DNA of 39,024 nt from Kiritimatiellia bacterium (GCA_016783565.1 JADHWI010000020.1:1-39024), one strand, 5' to 3'; counted from the first letter of the stretch, positions 8,463 to 16,790 are shown. Numbers and translations are program-made. Notes: generated from the letters alone by a model not told the origin.

Positions 8463-9901
8463 TCGCTGTCGTGTTCGCAACACAAAAAGAGGCCGCACCG
8501 TTTATTGAAAGAACAAACGCACAACGCATCAACACCCACCTTCCCGTTAAGGCGATATTTAAGACCCCGGATCAATGCCTGGTCGCCGTAACCGGCATGG
8601 GACGCGACCAGGCCGCCAAATCGATACGTGCAATGCTGAATGCATTCGATCTGAACCGCGTCGTGAACGCCGGACTGTGCGGAGCACTCTCCGACTCGCT
8701 GCACCCCGGGGACGTGTACACCGTAAACACCGTGCAGGACGGCGACGCAAGCGCAGCACCACTCGCACCTCTCCCATGGCAAGGTTTGTCATCAAAACGA
8801 CTGATCACCGTTGCCAAACCTGTTCACGGCGGAGAACGACGAGCATCCTTGGCCACCAACGCAGACCTGGTAGACATGGAGGGCTGGGAAATTGCACAGG
8901 CCTGCGTACAACACGGCGTTCGTTACACCATGATCAAGGGCGTCAGCGACCATGCCTGCAAAAATGCTTCAGCAGACATCATGACCCATATCCAGTCTGT
9001 CTCGCAACACATCGCCGACATCCTTATCGCCGGATTGCCCGCGCAACAAACCAAGCCCGGCGTCTTCTCCCGACTGCACCACTTCACGCGCGTTGAGCAC
9101 ACTCTCTTCAGCCTCCCGCTGATCTTTGCCGGAGCATGGATCGGCGCAGAGCATACTTTCTTCGGCTGGCGCACCACCGCCCTGATTGTACTGGTCGGTA
9201 CCGGAGGACGGATGATGGGCATGGCTCTGAACCGCCTGTTCGATCGCAATCTGGATGCACTCAATCCGCGAACCGCAAATCGTGAACTACCCTCGGGGCG
9301 CCTCTCCGTGCTCTCCGGATATGCAATCGCCGGCACAGGATTACTCATGTACCTGTCCGGTTGCGCAGCACTGAGCCGACTTTGCCTGCACCTCTCTCCC
9401 GTCCCCCTGATCCCCCTTATTTTATATTCACTTCTCAAACGATTTACACGCTTGTGCCACTTTGGTATCGGCATCTGCCTGGCCATGGGACCCATGGGTG
9501 CCTATGTAGCTGCCGCCGGTGTTCTACCCCTGGACCCTGAAATCCTCTTGCTCGCAACCTTCACCTTTTTCTGGATCAGTGGTTTTGACATCATCTATGC
9601 TCTACAGGATATGGAATCCGACAAAGAAACCGGCGTGAAGAGCATCCCGGCTGCCCTGGGGCCAACCGCTTCAGAAATCATCGCTGCCTTTACCCATGTC
9701 GGAGCCTGCGCCGCACTGGGAATACTCTGGCACATACAAGGCCATGGCATTCCTTCGGGTGCAGCCTTGCTGATCTCCATGGCAACCTTCATCATTTCAT
9801 ACACTCCGGCCATACCACTGGCGGCACGATTCTTCCCGATTTCTGCCATTGCAGGCATCTCTGCCGCATTGGTTCCTCTGCTTGAAGGAGGCACACGATG
9901 A
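8459..9901 (+). CDS. mqnB-mqnP: fused futalosine nucleosidase (MqnB) and UbiA-type prenyltransferase (MqnP)
   Basis: A single 480-residue frame encodes two enzymes of the pathway. Residues 1-195 are a nucleoside-phosphorylase-fold hydrolase: 'VAVTGMGRDQAAKSI', 'VVNAGLCGALSDSLHPGDVY', the substrate-binding D139-M-E and S163-D164 in 'MIKGVSDHA'. This half would remove the base from (amino)futalosine. Residues about 205-480 are a UbiA membrane prenyltransferase with about eight hydrophobic segments and both Asp-rich motifs, N258-xxx-D262-xxx-D266 and D384-MES-D388. This half would attach the polyprenyl chain to the naphthoate. The linker is short (about 10 residues, 'PAQQTKPGVF'). The two activities are not consecutive steps, so the fusion would tether an early soluble enzyme to the membrane. 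The gene overlaps mqnD and ubiX by 4 nt each. All key residues of both halves are present. Confidence 0.9.
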   Translation: MIAVVFATQKEAAPFIERTNAQRINTHLPVKAIFKTPDQCLVAVTGMGRDQAAKSIRAMLNAFDLNRVVNAGLCGALSDSLHPGDVYTVNTVQDGDASAAPLAPLPWQGLSSKRLITVAKPVHGGERRASLATNADLVDMEGWEIAQACVQHGVRYTMIKGVSDHACKNASADIMTHIQSVSQHIADILIAGLPAQQTKPGVFSRLHHFTRVEHTLFSLPLIFAGAWIGAEHTFFGWRTTALIVLVGTGGRMMGMALNRLFDRNLDALNPRTANRELPSGRLSVLSGYAIAGTGLLMYLSGCAALSRLCLHLSPVPLIPLILYSLLKRFTRLCHFGIGICLAMGPMGAYVAAAGVLPLDPEILLLATFTFFWISGFDIIYALQDMESDKETGVKSIPAALGPTASEIIAAFTHVGACAALGILWHIQGHGIPSGAALLISMATFIISYTPAIPLAARFFPISAIAGISAALVPLLEGGTR

Positions 9902-10467
9902 ACTTGATTATCGCGATCACCGGTGCCACCGGCGCCTACACCGCCAAACTTCTCATAAAAAAAGCACCCTGGCCGGTTTCTCTCATAATCAGCCCATGGG
10001 GCCAGAACGTCTATGAACGCGAATGCGGAAACATTGAAGACCTAAAGAATCATGCCGACGCAGTCTACGATAACGATGACCTCTCTGCACCCATCGCATC
10101 CGGTTCCGTCCCGACAGTCGGGATGGTCATACTACCCTGTTCCGCAAACACCATGGGCAAGATCGCTTCCGGCCATGCCGACTCCCTGATCACGCGTGCC
10201 GCCCAATGCCACCTCAAAGAACAACGACGACTCATCCTGTGCGTTCGCGAATCCCCGTGGTCATCCATTCAAATGGATGCCGCACGTACAGTTGCCGGCG
10301 CAGGTGGCATCATTATGCCACTCTCGCCACCTTTCTACATGTTTGCCAATCAGGACCCACAGACCGTCACCGCTCACACATTGCTGGACCTGTACGCAGA
10401 TCGCGTCCTTGCGCTTCTCGGCCAACCCTCCAACCACAACTGGGAGACCGCCAGTGATACACCGTGA
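9898..10467 (+). CDS. ubiX: UbiX-type flavin prenyltransferase
   Basis: UbiX makes the prenylated FMN cofactor that UbiD-type decarboxylases need. The 189-residue protein shows the Rossmann-like 'IAITGATGAYTAKLL' flavin-binding start, 'MVILPCSANTMGKIASGHAD' and 'ITRAAQCHLKEQRRLILCVR', all family hallmarks at normal spacing and length. It overlaps the preceding gene by ATGA and the UbiD gene by 14 nt. In futalosine-pathway clusters a UbiX paralogue (called MqnM by some authors) serves the naphthoate decarboxylase; the adjacency to ubiD supports that reading here. Confidence 0.92.
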   Translation: MNLIIAITGATGAYTAKLLIKKAPWPVSLIISPWGQNVYERECGNIEDLKNHADAVYDNDDLSAPIASGSVPTVGMVILPCSANTMGKIASGHADSLITRAAQCHLKEQRRLILCVRESPWSSIQMDAARTVAGAGGIIMPLSPPFYMFANQDPQTVTAHTLLDLYADRVLALLGQPSNHNWETASDTP

Positions 10468-12226
10468 TCTCCGCAGCTTTCTAAACGCGCTTGAAACCGC
10501 GGGTCAGCTTATCCGCATCCAGACAGAAGTGGACCCCGACCAGGAAGTCACAATCATCCAGCATCGGGTACTGGACGCCAACGGCCCCGCACTACTCTTT
10601 GAGAACGTCAAAGGGTCTCCCTATCGCATGGTGACCAATCTGTTCGGAACCCCCGAACGCGTAGAACTCGCTTTCGGAGGACCACCGGCACGCATCGGCG
10701 AACGTGTATCCGAGCTTGCCCACCATATGATGCCACCCTCACCCGCCGCCGCATGGCAGAGCCGCAAGACCCTCTGGAAACTGATACGCACCGGTCTGCA
10801 TTCCGTACGTTCAGGACCTGTGCTGGACTGCGAAGACGCCCCACCGAATCTCATGCAACTCCCATGCCTGACCTGCTGGCCTCTTGATGGCGGACCTTTT
10901 TTTACCTTACCCCTGGTGCATACCGTCGACCCCGTATCGGGTGAAGCCAATCTGGGAATCTATCGCATGCAACGCTACGACCAGACATCCACCGGCATGC
11001 ACTGGCAAATTGAGAAAGGTGGTGGCTTTCATTTTGCGCGGGCTTGCGACCGCAAGGAACCGTTAAACATCAGCGTCACACTCGGCGGACCACCCGCTTT
11101 AACGCTGGCCGCTATCGCACCACTTCCCGAAGGCATTGACGAACGACTCCTCGCCTCGTTAATTCTCGGGCAGCCTCTCGATGTCATCAATCGTCCCGGC
11201 GGTCACCGCGTTCCCGCACGGGCGGAATTCATCCTGGAAGGATCCGTAGCGCCAGATGAGCGTCGCAAGGAAGGTCCCTTCGGCGATCACCTCGGTCACT
11301 ATTCTCATTCCGCCGAGTTTCCGGTTTTCAGGGTAACTCGCGTTCTTCACCGCCGCGACGCCATCTACCCGGCCACCGTTGTCGGCAAGCCACCTCAGGA
11401 AGACTACTTCATCGGCGAGGCACTTCAGGAGATGACGCTGCCGTTACTTAAGCTCATCAAACCCGGCATCCACAACCTCTGGGCATATCCCGAAACCGGC
11501 TTCCACCCCCTTGCCGTTGCAGCCGTGCGCGAACGGTATCAACACGAAGGCCTCAAGCACGCATGTGCATTACTCGGCGAGGGGCAAATGTCTCTGACCA
11601 AGGTCCTGGTCGTAGTAGATGACGATGTGGATGTCCGTCGCTTCTCTGAAGTTAGCAATGCCATACAACGCAACTTTGACCCCACCACCGGTCTGCACCT
11701 GCTTGCACCCACGGCCCAGGATACACTCGACTTCACCGGCCCATCCATGAACATGGGTAGTCGCCTGATCCTTCTGGCGACACGCCAGAAATCCGGCCCC
11801 GTACGCACCGCACCACCAGAAACGCTCCCACGCACCACCGATCTGCACAAACAAGTCACCGGCGTCAATCGCATCGGACACGGCGTTCTGATTGTGCAGG
11901 TCGCGGACGGCGCAGACACGCGCGACGTGCGTGCTGCACTGCACCGCCACCCCGTGGCACAACACTATGCCTTTATCGTCCTTGTCTCGCAGGATGTTCC
12001 CATGGATGACACACGCCTCATGCTCTGGGGGTGGTTCACACGATTCGATCCCCTGCAAGACCTGCACCCGCATAAACGCACACTCGACGGCAACAGATTG
12101 ATCTTCACCGCCCCCCTCTGCATTGATGCAACATGGAAGAAGGGCTATCGAAAACCCGTCGCTTTCGACCCCGAAAAGGAACGCATCGTGGACCGCAAAT
12201 GGGACAAACTGGGGATCGCACTTTGA
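10454..12226 (+). CDS. ubiD: UbiD-family decarboxylase (menaquinone branch)
   Basis: This is a 590-residue prenyl-FMN-dependent decarboxylase, expected to remove the carboxylate of the prenylated 1,4-dihydroxy-6-naphthoate (MqnL role). The visible family pattern includes 'LRSFLNALETAGQLIRI' at the N-terminus, 'GPALLFENVKGSPYRMVTNL', 'PFGDHLGHYS' and 'PATVVGKPPQEDYFIGEA'. The start is GTG 10454: GGGAG lies 7 nt upstream, and the protein then begins VIHRDLRSF as expected. The longer open frame back to 10196 lies wholly inside ubiX and would add non-homologous residues. The 14-nt overlap with ubiX and the TTGA overlap with the methyltransferase point to translational coupling. Confidence 0.9.
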   Translation: MIHRDLRSFLNALETAGQLIRIQTEVDPDQEVTIIQHRVLDANGPALLFENVKGSPYRMVTNLFGTPERVELAFGGPPARIGERVSELAHHMMPPSPAAAWQSRKTLWKLIRTGLHSVRSGPVLDCEDAPPNLMQLPCLTCWPLDGGPFFTLPLVHTVDPVSGEANLGIYRMQRYDQTSTGMHWQIEKGGGFHFARACDRKEPLNISVTLGGPPALTLAAIAPLPEGIDERLLASLILGQPLDVINRPGGHRVPARAEFILEGSVAPDERRKEGPFGDHLGHYSHSAEFPVFRVTRVLHRRDAIYPATVVGKPPQEDYFIGEALQEMTLPLLKLIKPGIHNLWAYPETGFHPLAVAAVRERYQHEGLKHACALLGEGQMSLTKVLVVVDDDVDVRRFSEVSNAIQRNFDPTTGLHLLAPTAQDTLDFTGPSMNMGSRLILLATRQKSGPVRTAPPETLPRTTDLHKQVTGVNRIGHGVLIVQVADGADTRDVRAALHRHPVAQHYAFIVLVSQDVPMDDTRLMLWGWFTRFDPLQDLHPHKRTLDGNRLIFTAPLCIDATWKKGYRKPVAFDPEKERIVDRKWDKLGIAL

Positions 12227-12942
12227 CCCACGATTCACACAGCGACGCACTGCTCCCGGCAGAAGCTAATCGCCGTATGTTCGACTCCATTGCGGAACGC
12301 TATGACCGGCTCAACCACGTGCTGTCATTAGGGCTCGACCGCCATTGGCGACGACAAGCAGTACGGGCACTCCAGCTCACAGACCAGGCAACCGTGCTGG
12401 ATGCGGGATGCGGAACAGGCGATCTATGTCTGGATATCTTGTTGTCCTTTCCCGCGGCACGCACCATCGGCATCGATCCGTCAGAAGGCATGCTTATGCT
12501 CGCTCGTAAAAAACTGCACCGAAGCAAATGTTCCTCACGCAGTACTTTCACGACAGGCGATGTCACCGCACTCACCTGTGAAGACGACTTTTTTGATGGC
12601 GTAATCAGCGCATTCTGCATACGAAACGTCTGCCATCGACAGGCGGCTTTTCGCGAAATCCACCGCGTTCTAAAGCCAGGAAGCCGGGTTGCTCTTCTGG
12701 AACTCACGCGCCCTGAGAATGCGCTACTGCGTGGAGGGCATTGTTTCTTCCTCCGTTACATAGTACCTTTATTGGGTGCCTTACTGTCACGGGGAGACGC
12801 TTACCACTATCTGGCAGATTCCATACAACAGTTCGCCAAACCACAAATCGTTCTGGACGAAATGCGGGAAGCCGGACTTCTGGATGTACAGGCCCAACCC
12901 TTAACAGGAGGCATTGTGACACTGTTTAGCGGCAAGGCATAA
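12223..12942 (+). CDS. menG: UbiE/MenG demethylmenaquinone methyltransferase
   Basis: The enzyme uses SAM to methylate demethylmenaquinone, the last step of menaquinone synthesis. The 239-residue protein has 'MFDSIAERYDRLNHVLSLGL' near the N-terminus, motif I 'VLDAGCGTGDL', 'IGIDPSEGML', 'GVISAFCIRNV' and 'RVLKPGSRVALLEL', which fit UbiE. The best start is TTG 12223 (TTGA overlap with the ubiD stop), with GGGGA 8 nt upstream. A first ATG lies at 12277, and an ATG at 12133 would overlap ubiD by about 90 bases. A 65-base gap to mqnA is the only sizeable gap inside the operon. Confidence 0.9.
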   Translation: MTHDSHSDALLPAEANRRMFDSIAERYDRLNHVLSLGLDRHWRRQAVRALQLTDQATVLDAGCGTGDLCLDILLSFPAARTIGIDPSEGMLMLARKKLHRSKCSSRSTFTTGDVTALTCEDDFFDGVISAFCIRNVCHRQAAFREIHRVLKPGSRVALLELTRPENALLRGGHCFFLRYIVPLLGALLSRGDAYHYLADSIQQFAKPQIVLDEMREAGLLDVQAQPLTGGIVTLFSGKA

Positions 12943-13007
12943 TCAGATAAATTTAATGGGCCAACGCACCTCACAACGCAACCGGATCGCAAGAACAAAC
13001 ACGTAAC

Positions 13008-13778
13008 ATGACAGACAACAAACCACTTAAAATCGGCGCTTCATCCTTCCTGAACTCCGCACCCCTGACGTACGGATTCCAGCATGATCCGAATGTAGTC
13101 ATCATAGACGACAAGCCTTCGAGGCTGTCAGCACGGTTGCGCAAAGGAGAACTCGACTTAGCGTTGGTGCCGTTGATTGATGTGCTTTTCAGCGACGACC
13201 TCAATACGATACAAGGATTGGGCGTCGGCGCTGACGGCCCCGTCCGTAGCGTTAAACTGCGATGCCAGGTTCCCTTGAAGCGCGTCGAAAGTGTGCGCCT
13301 CGACCCGGCATCAAGCACCTCAAACTGCCTGGCACAACTTCTGTTCATCCAACGGTTCAAACAGCAAGTCTGCTGGCTACCGGCAGAAACTGCGGGAGGC
13401 GATGCGGCCGTCATCATCGGTGATCCAGCGCTCCACAATGATCCAAACTGTGCTGAGGAGTTCGACCTCGCAGAGGAATGGAAACAACTCACTGGACTAC
13501 CCTTTGTCTTTGCCGTTTGGGCCTACCGTCGCGACAACCCATACGCCAACGAACTTTACGAAAAGGCTATGGCGGCGCATGCTTTCGGCAAAAAGCATTT
13601 AAATGATATCGTTTCCGAAGGCGCTGAAAAACTGAAACTTCCCCCTGCCCTTGTTCACGAATACATTAGTGGCACTCTGCGCTACGAACAGGGCCCGCGC
13701 GAACGTGAAGCCATGCGCAAATTTAAAGAACTACTGGACCTGGAGCATATCAAACCCGCAACCTGCACGACATCATGA
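13008..13778 (+). CDS. mqnA: chorismate dehydratase
   Basis: MqnA dehydrates chorismate to 3-enolpyruvyl-benzoate, the entry step of the futalosine pathway. The 256-residue protein begins 'KIGASSFLNSAPLTYGF', the typical MqnA start (ixxVsflNsxPL), followed by 'PSRLSARLRKGELDLALVPL' and 'FDLAEEWKQLTGLPFVFAVW', all characteristic of the MqnA/MqnD (VitK2 biosynthesis) fold. It lies 65 bases after menG and overlaps the next gene by ATGA. No strong Shine-Dalgarno site is visible before ATG 13008, so translation may be modest or coupled. Confidence 0.93.
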   Translation: MTDNKPLKIGASSFLNSAPLTYGFQHDPNVVIIDDKPSRLSARLRKGELDLALVPLIDVLFSDDLNTIQGLGVGADGPVRSVKLRCQVPLKRVESVRLDPASSTSNCLAQLLFIQRFKQQVCWLPAETAGGDAAVIIGDPALHNDPNCAEEFDLAEEWKQLTGLPFVFAVWAYRRDNPYANELYEKAMAAHAFGKKHLNDIVSEGAEKLKLPPALVHEYISGTLRYEQGPREREAMRKFKELLDLEHIKPATCTTS

Positions 13779-15949
13779 ATACCGCGAACCACACATCCGA
13801 ATACTGCGATATCGCCTCCCGACTGACAAAAGATGAAGCACTGCGACTTCTAAAAAGCGAATCACTTCCTGCCCTGATGGCTGCAGCCAACACCGCACGC
13901 CGCAAACGGCATGGTTCGCAGACTTTTTTTGTTCACAGCCTGAACATCAATCCCACAAACCGTTGCGAAAATAAATGTGACTTGTGCGCCTTCTGGCGCG
14001 AAGACGATGCCGAAGATGCATACGGTGTCACCCTGGAAGATGCACGTGAAAAACTTCAGGCCGCCGCAGGTATGGCACTTACCGATCTACACATCGTGGG
14101 CGGCCTCGCCCCGGAATTTGATCTGGCATATCACGAAGCGCTATTTCGCATGACACACGAAATCCTTCCGGGAATCCTGATCCAGGGACTGACCGCCGTG
14201 GAGATCCATTACCTCGCTTCACAGGCCAAGCTCAGTATCACTGAAACGCTCATGCGCCTCAAAGAGGCTGGCCTGGGAGCCATTCCCGGCGGAGGTGCCG
14301 AGATATTCGACGACAATGTGCGTCATCGAATCTGTGAGAACAAAATCTCAGGACAACAATGGCTGGACGTGCACCGCGAGGCACATGCGATCGGATTGCC
14401 CACCAACGCTACAATGCTTTTCGGCCACTATGAGACAGCGGAACATCTCATTGATCACATGGCTCGACTGCGAGCCCTGCAAGACGAGACCGGCGGCTTC
14501 CAGGCGTTTATCCCCCTGCCGTTCCACCCCGACGGAACGCAAGTAGAGCTGAACCATGGTCCCATGGCACACACAATCGCTCGCGTAGTAGCCGTGGCCC
14601 GCCTGTTTCTGGACAATGTGCCACATATCCGCGTGCTGGCCAACTATGTGGACCGCAAACTCCTACAGGTGCTGACCCACGGCGGAGTGGACGATGTCGG
14701 CGGCACAAGCGTAGACGAACGCATCGCCAAAGCCGCAGGTGCCGATACTGATCAGCGATTCTGTTCAGAAGAAGATCTCGCGCACTTCATCCGGTCATCC
14801 GGACTCAAGCCCATTCGCGTCAACAGCATTTACGAACGAGGAACGACCTCGTCCCCGGACGCAACATTAGTTCCGAAGGTCTCTCTGTCCAATCAAGTGA
14901 AATCCATTCTCGAGCGAGTCAAAACTGGCGAACGTATCCATGCTGCCGATGCCATAACACTGCATGATCATGCACCACTTCATGCATTAGGCGAAGTCGC
15001 AAACCAACTGCGAAAGACACACAACAATCCGAAAATTGCCACGTTCGTCATGGACCGCAACCTGTCGATCTGCAACGAATGTGAGATCGGATGTCGATTC
15101 TGCGCATTCCATGTTGCCCCCGGGGCTCCCGGGGCGTTCACGTTGAGTACCAATGAGATTGTAAATCAAGCTAAAGATGCCGAAGGGCGAGGCGCCACGC
15201 AGATTCTCTTGCAGGGCGGCGTAAACCCGGAACTGGATCTGAACTACTTTGCCAACGCATTCTCAGCCATCAAGCAAGCGACCGGACTCTGGATTCATTC
15301 CCTTTCTCCCACTGAGATTCGTTATCTCGCCACACGGCATGATCTGTCCGTCGGCACCGTGCTGGAACGCTTGCGGGAAGCTGGCCTCGACTCCCTTCCT
15401 GGCGGCGGTGCAGAAATTCTGGTTGATCGAGTGCGGCAGGATGTCAGCCCGCAGAAGATTTCCGCTGATGACTGGATCAACGTCATGCGCACGGCCCAAA
15501 AGATGGGCATGTCCACCACGGCCACCATGGTATACGGCCTTGGCGAAACCACTGCGGAACGCGTCGAGCACCTCATGCGTATACGTGCACTACAGGATGA
15601 AACCCGGGGATTCCTCGCATTCATCCCGTGGAGTTTTCAACCCAACAGAACCCAAATCGAACGGGAGCCGGCCACTGTATTGGATTACCTGCGTATCGTC
15701 GCACTGGCACGTATCATACTGGATAACGTTCCCCATCTCCAGGCAGGATGGGTCACCGAAGGGCCTGACGTAGCACAACTCGCTCTATCCTTTGGCGCCG
15801 ATGATTTCGGCGGCGTGCTGATGGAAGAGAAGGTCGTCAAAGCCACGGGCGTCGGATATCACCTGATACGTGACGATGTAATTCGTCGCATTCATGATGC
15901 CGGACTGACCCCCGTGCAGCGTGACACCCTGTATCACCCTCTGAACTAA
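13775..15949 (+). CDS. mqnE-mqnC: fused radical-SAM enzymes: aminofutalosine synthase (MqnE) and cyclic DHFL synthase (MqnC)
   Basis: One 724-residue frame contains two complete radical-SAM enzymes. Residues about 1-358 match MqnE: 'LNINPTNRCENKCDLCAF' with the cluster cysteines C64, C68 and C71, and 'PGGGAEIFDDNVRHRIC'. This half would join SAM and 3-enolpyruvyl-benzoate into aminofutalosine. Residues about 370-724 match MqnC: C436, C440 and C443 in 'CEIGCRFCAF', 'GLDSLPGGGAEILVDRVR', 'FIPWSFQPNRTQIER'. This half would cyclise de-hypoxanthine futalosine. The halves are paralogous, sharing 'PGGGAEI' at 171-177 and 542-548 and 'RLRALQDET'/'RIRALQDET'. Both CxxxCxxC sites are intact, so neither half looks decayed. 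MqnE and MqnC are normally separate proteins of about 360-380 residues. This is the last gene of the operon, convergent with the next gene 11 bases away. Confidence 0.92.
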   Translation: MNTANHTSEYCDIASRLTKDEALRLLKSESLPALMAAANTARRKRHGSQTFFVHSLNINPTNRCENKCDLCAFWREDDAEDAYGVTLEDAREKLQAAAGMALTDLHIVGGLAPEFDLAYHEALFRMTHEILPGILIQGLTAVEIHYLASQAKLSITETLMRLKEAGLGAIPGGGAEIFDDNVRHRICENKISGQQWLDVHREAHAIGLPTNATMLFGHYETAEHLIDHMARLRALQDETGGFQAFIPLPFHPDGTQVELNHGPMAHTIARVVAVARLFLDNVPHIRVLANYVDRKLLQVLTHGGVDDVGGTSVDERIAKAAGADTDQRFCSEEDLAHFIRSSGLKPIRVNSIYERGTTSSPDATLVPKVSLSNQVKSILERVKTGERIHAADAITLHDHAPLHALGEVANQLRKTHNNPKIATFVMDRNLSICNECEIGCRFCAFHVAPGAPGAFTLSTNEIVNQAKDAEGRGATQILLQGGVNPELDLNYFANAFSAIKQATGLWIHSLSPTEIRYLATRHDLSVGTVLERLREAGLDSLPGGGAEILVDRVRQDVSPQKISADDWINVMRTAQKMGMSTTATMVYGLGETTAERVEHLMRIRALQDETRGFLAFIPWSFQPNRTQIEREPATVLDYLRIVALARIILDNVPHLQAGWVTEGPDVAQLALSFGADDFGGVLMEEKVVKATGVGYHLIRDDVIRRIHDAGLTPVQRDTLYHPLN

Positions 15950-15960
15950 ACGACCTTATA

Positions 15961-16689
15961 TCACCGCCGATTGCGCATCTGCATGTGAAACTGATTCGCG
16001 CGAGAACTGCTCGACGAGGATGACCGTGTCCGCGACGCATGAGAAGGACGATGCACCGTCCGCGACGATCGTGATCGCAGCTCGCCATGCCCCATCCGTC
16101 TTGGACCTCTGTGCCTTGAGTAACCCGAAGGTCGATGGCGACGCGAGTGAATGCTCACAGGCGGTCGACATCCATGCGTCGAATAATGAGGACGATGATA
16201 ATTCACCGCCGGCGGACGATGATAATTCACTGCCGGCGGACGATGATAACGCACAACAGGAGGCCTGCACTTCACAATGCGTCGTGGTGCGGGAACCACA
16301 TAGAGCGCGCCGGGAACCCACAACCAACCACGCTTGGAGCAATGATGCCATCGACCATGCCGATAGGGCATTTTTCCCCAGGCATAGCGAGATGTCCAGC
16401 GTCTGCTGCCATTGATGGTCTCCCAACATCCATGTTTGCCATACGGATGCCACTGAGGGACACCAAAAGCCTCACGGGGTTGCCAAACCATGCCGAAGGG
16501 CTCCAATCGGAACCACGAACCATACGAGGACAACTGGTTATGAATATGGCCGGAGCTGTAGAATACGCTTGTCCCCACCGACGATCCAGAGTGATGAGAA
16601 CCCACGCTGAAACTAACAGCCAGCTCAGATTGCGCCCGCAAAGAAAAGAGGGAAACCAGTGCCACCAGAATTACTGTTTTTGCCTTCAT
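15961..16689 (-). CDS. secreted basic repeat protein, DUF6600-like
   Basis: This 242-residue protein has a signal peptide (residues 1-21, 'FSLRAQSE'). Residues 55-130 have repeated Trp-Gly-aromatic segments, 'SSYGSWFRLEPFGMVWQP', 'FGVPQWHPYGKHGCWE', 'RYAWGKMPYRHGRW' and 'GWLWVPG', the pattern of DUF6600-type proteins (YG.W....G..W.P). The C-terminal half is rich in Arg, His, Pro and Ser, with a tandem RPPAVNYH motif and a final Ser run, and is very basic. It is probably an envelope or surface protein; function unknown. ATG 16689 has AAAGGGAT 5 nt upstream. A 15-bp palindrome lies just upstream. Confidence 0.65.
   Translation of the reverse strand: MKAKTVILVALVSLFSLRAQSELAVSFSVGSHHSGSSVGTSVFYSSGHIHNQLSSYGSWFRLEPFGMVWQPREAFGVPQWHPYGKHGCWETINGSRRWTSRYAWGKMPYRHGRWHHCSKRGWLWVPGALYVVPAPRRIVKCRPPVVRYHRPPAVNYHRPPAVNYHRPHYSTHGCRPPVSIHSRRHRPSGYSRHRGPRRMGHGELRSRSSRTVHRPSHASRTRSSSSSSSRANQFHMQMRNRR
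16194..16241 (-). repeat. tandem 24-bp coding repeat (RPPAVNYH)
   Basis: Two copies of a 24-base unit (16194-16217 and 16218-16241, one base different) and a partial third copy lie inside the DUF6600-like gene. They encode successive HRPP(A/V)V(N/R)Y units. The near identity at DNA level suggests recent slippage or expansion. Confidence 0.8.
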
Positions 16690-16712
16690 TGTTCATCCCT
16701 TTCTATAGCATC

Positions 16713-16727
16713 GGCGCACTGTGCGCC
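16713..16727. promoter_or_regulatory. palindrome upstream of the DUF6600-like gene
   Basis: GGCGCAC-T-GTGCGCC is a perfect 7+1+7 palindrome starting 24 bases upstream of the ATG at 16689. A related GTGCAC core sits nearby at about 16732-16737. It could be an operator for a dimeric regulator or part of a leader hairpin; no regulator family can be named. Confidence 0.35.
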
Positions 16728-16790
16728 TTCTGTGCACTGTGACGCCGCACAGGGGGATTTTATTCATCCATGAAGAAACTTTTTTTGATG

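Noticed and set aside
8459-9901. MqnB-MqnP fusion as a frameshift artefact
   Set aside because: The frame is continuous with full catalytic motifs in both halves and a plausible linker; a single-base error would not create this, though a missed stop codon cannot be fully excluded.
10196-10453. Open frame extending the UbiD gene 86 codons upstream
   Set aside because: This part lies inside ubiX, has no UbiD-like sequence, and GTG 10454 has a well-placed GGGAG and gives the expected N-terminus.
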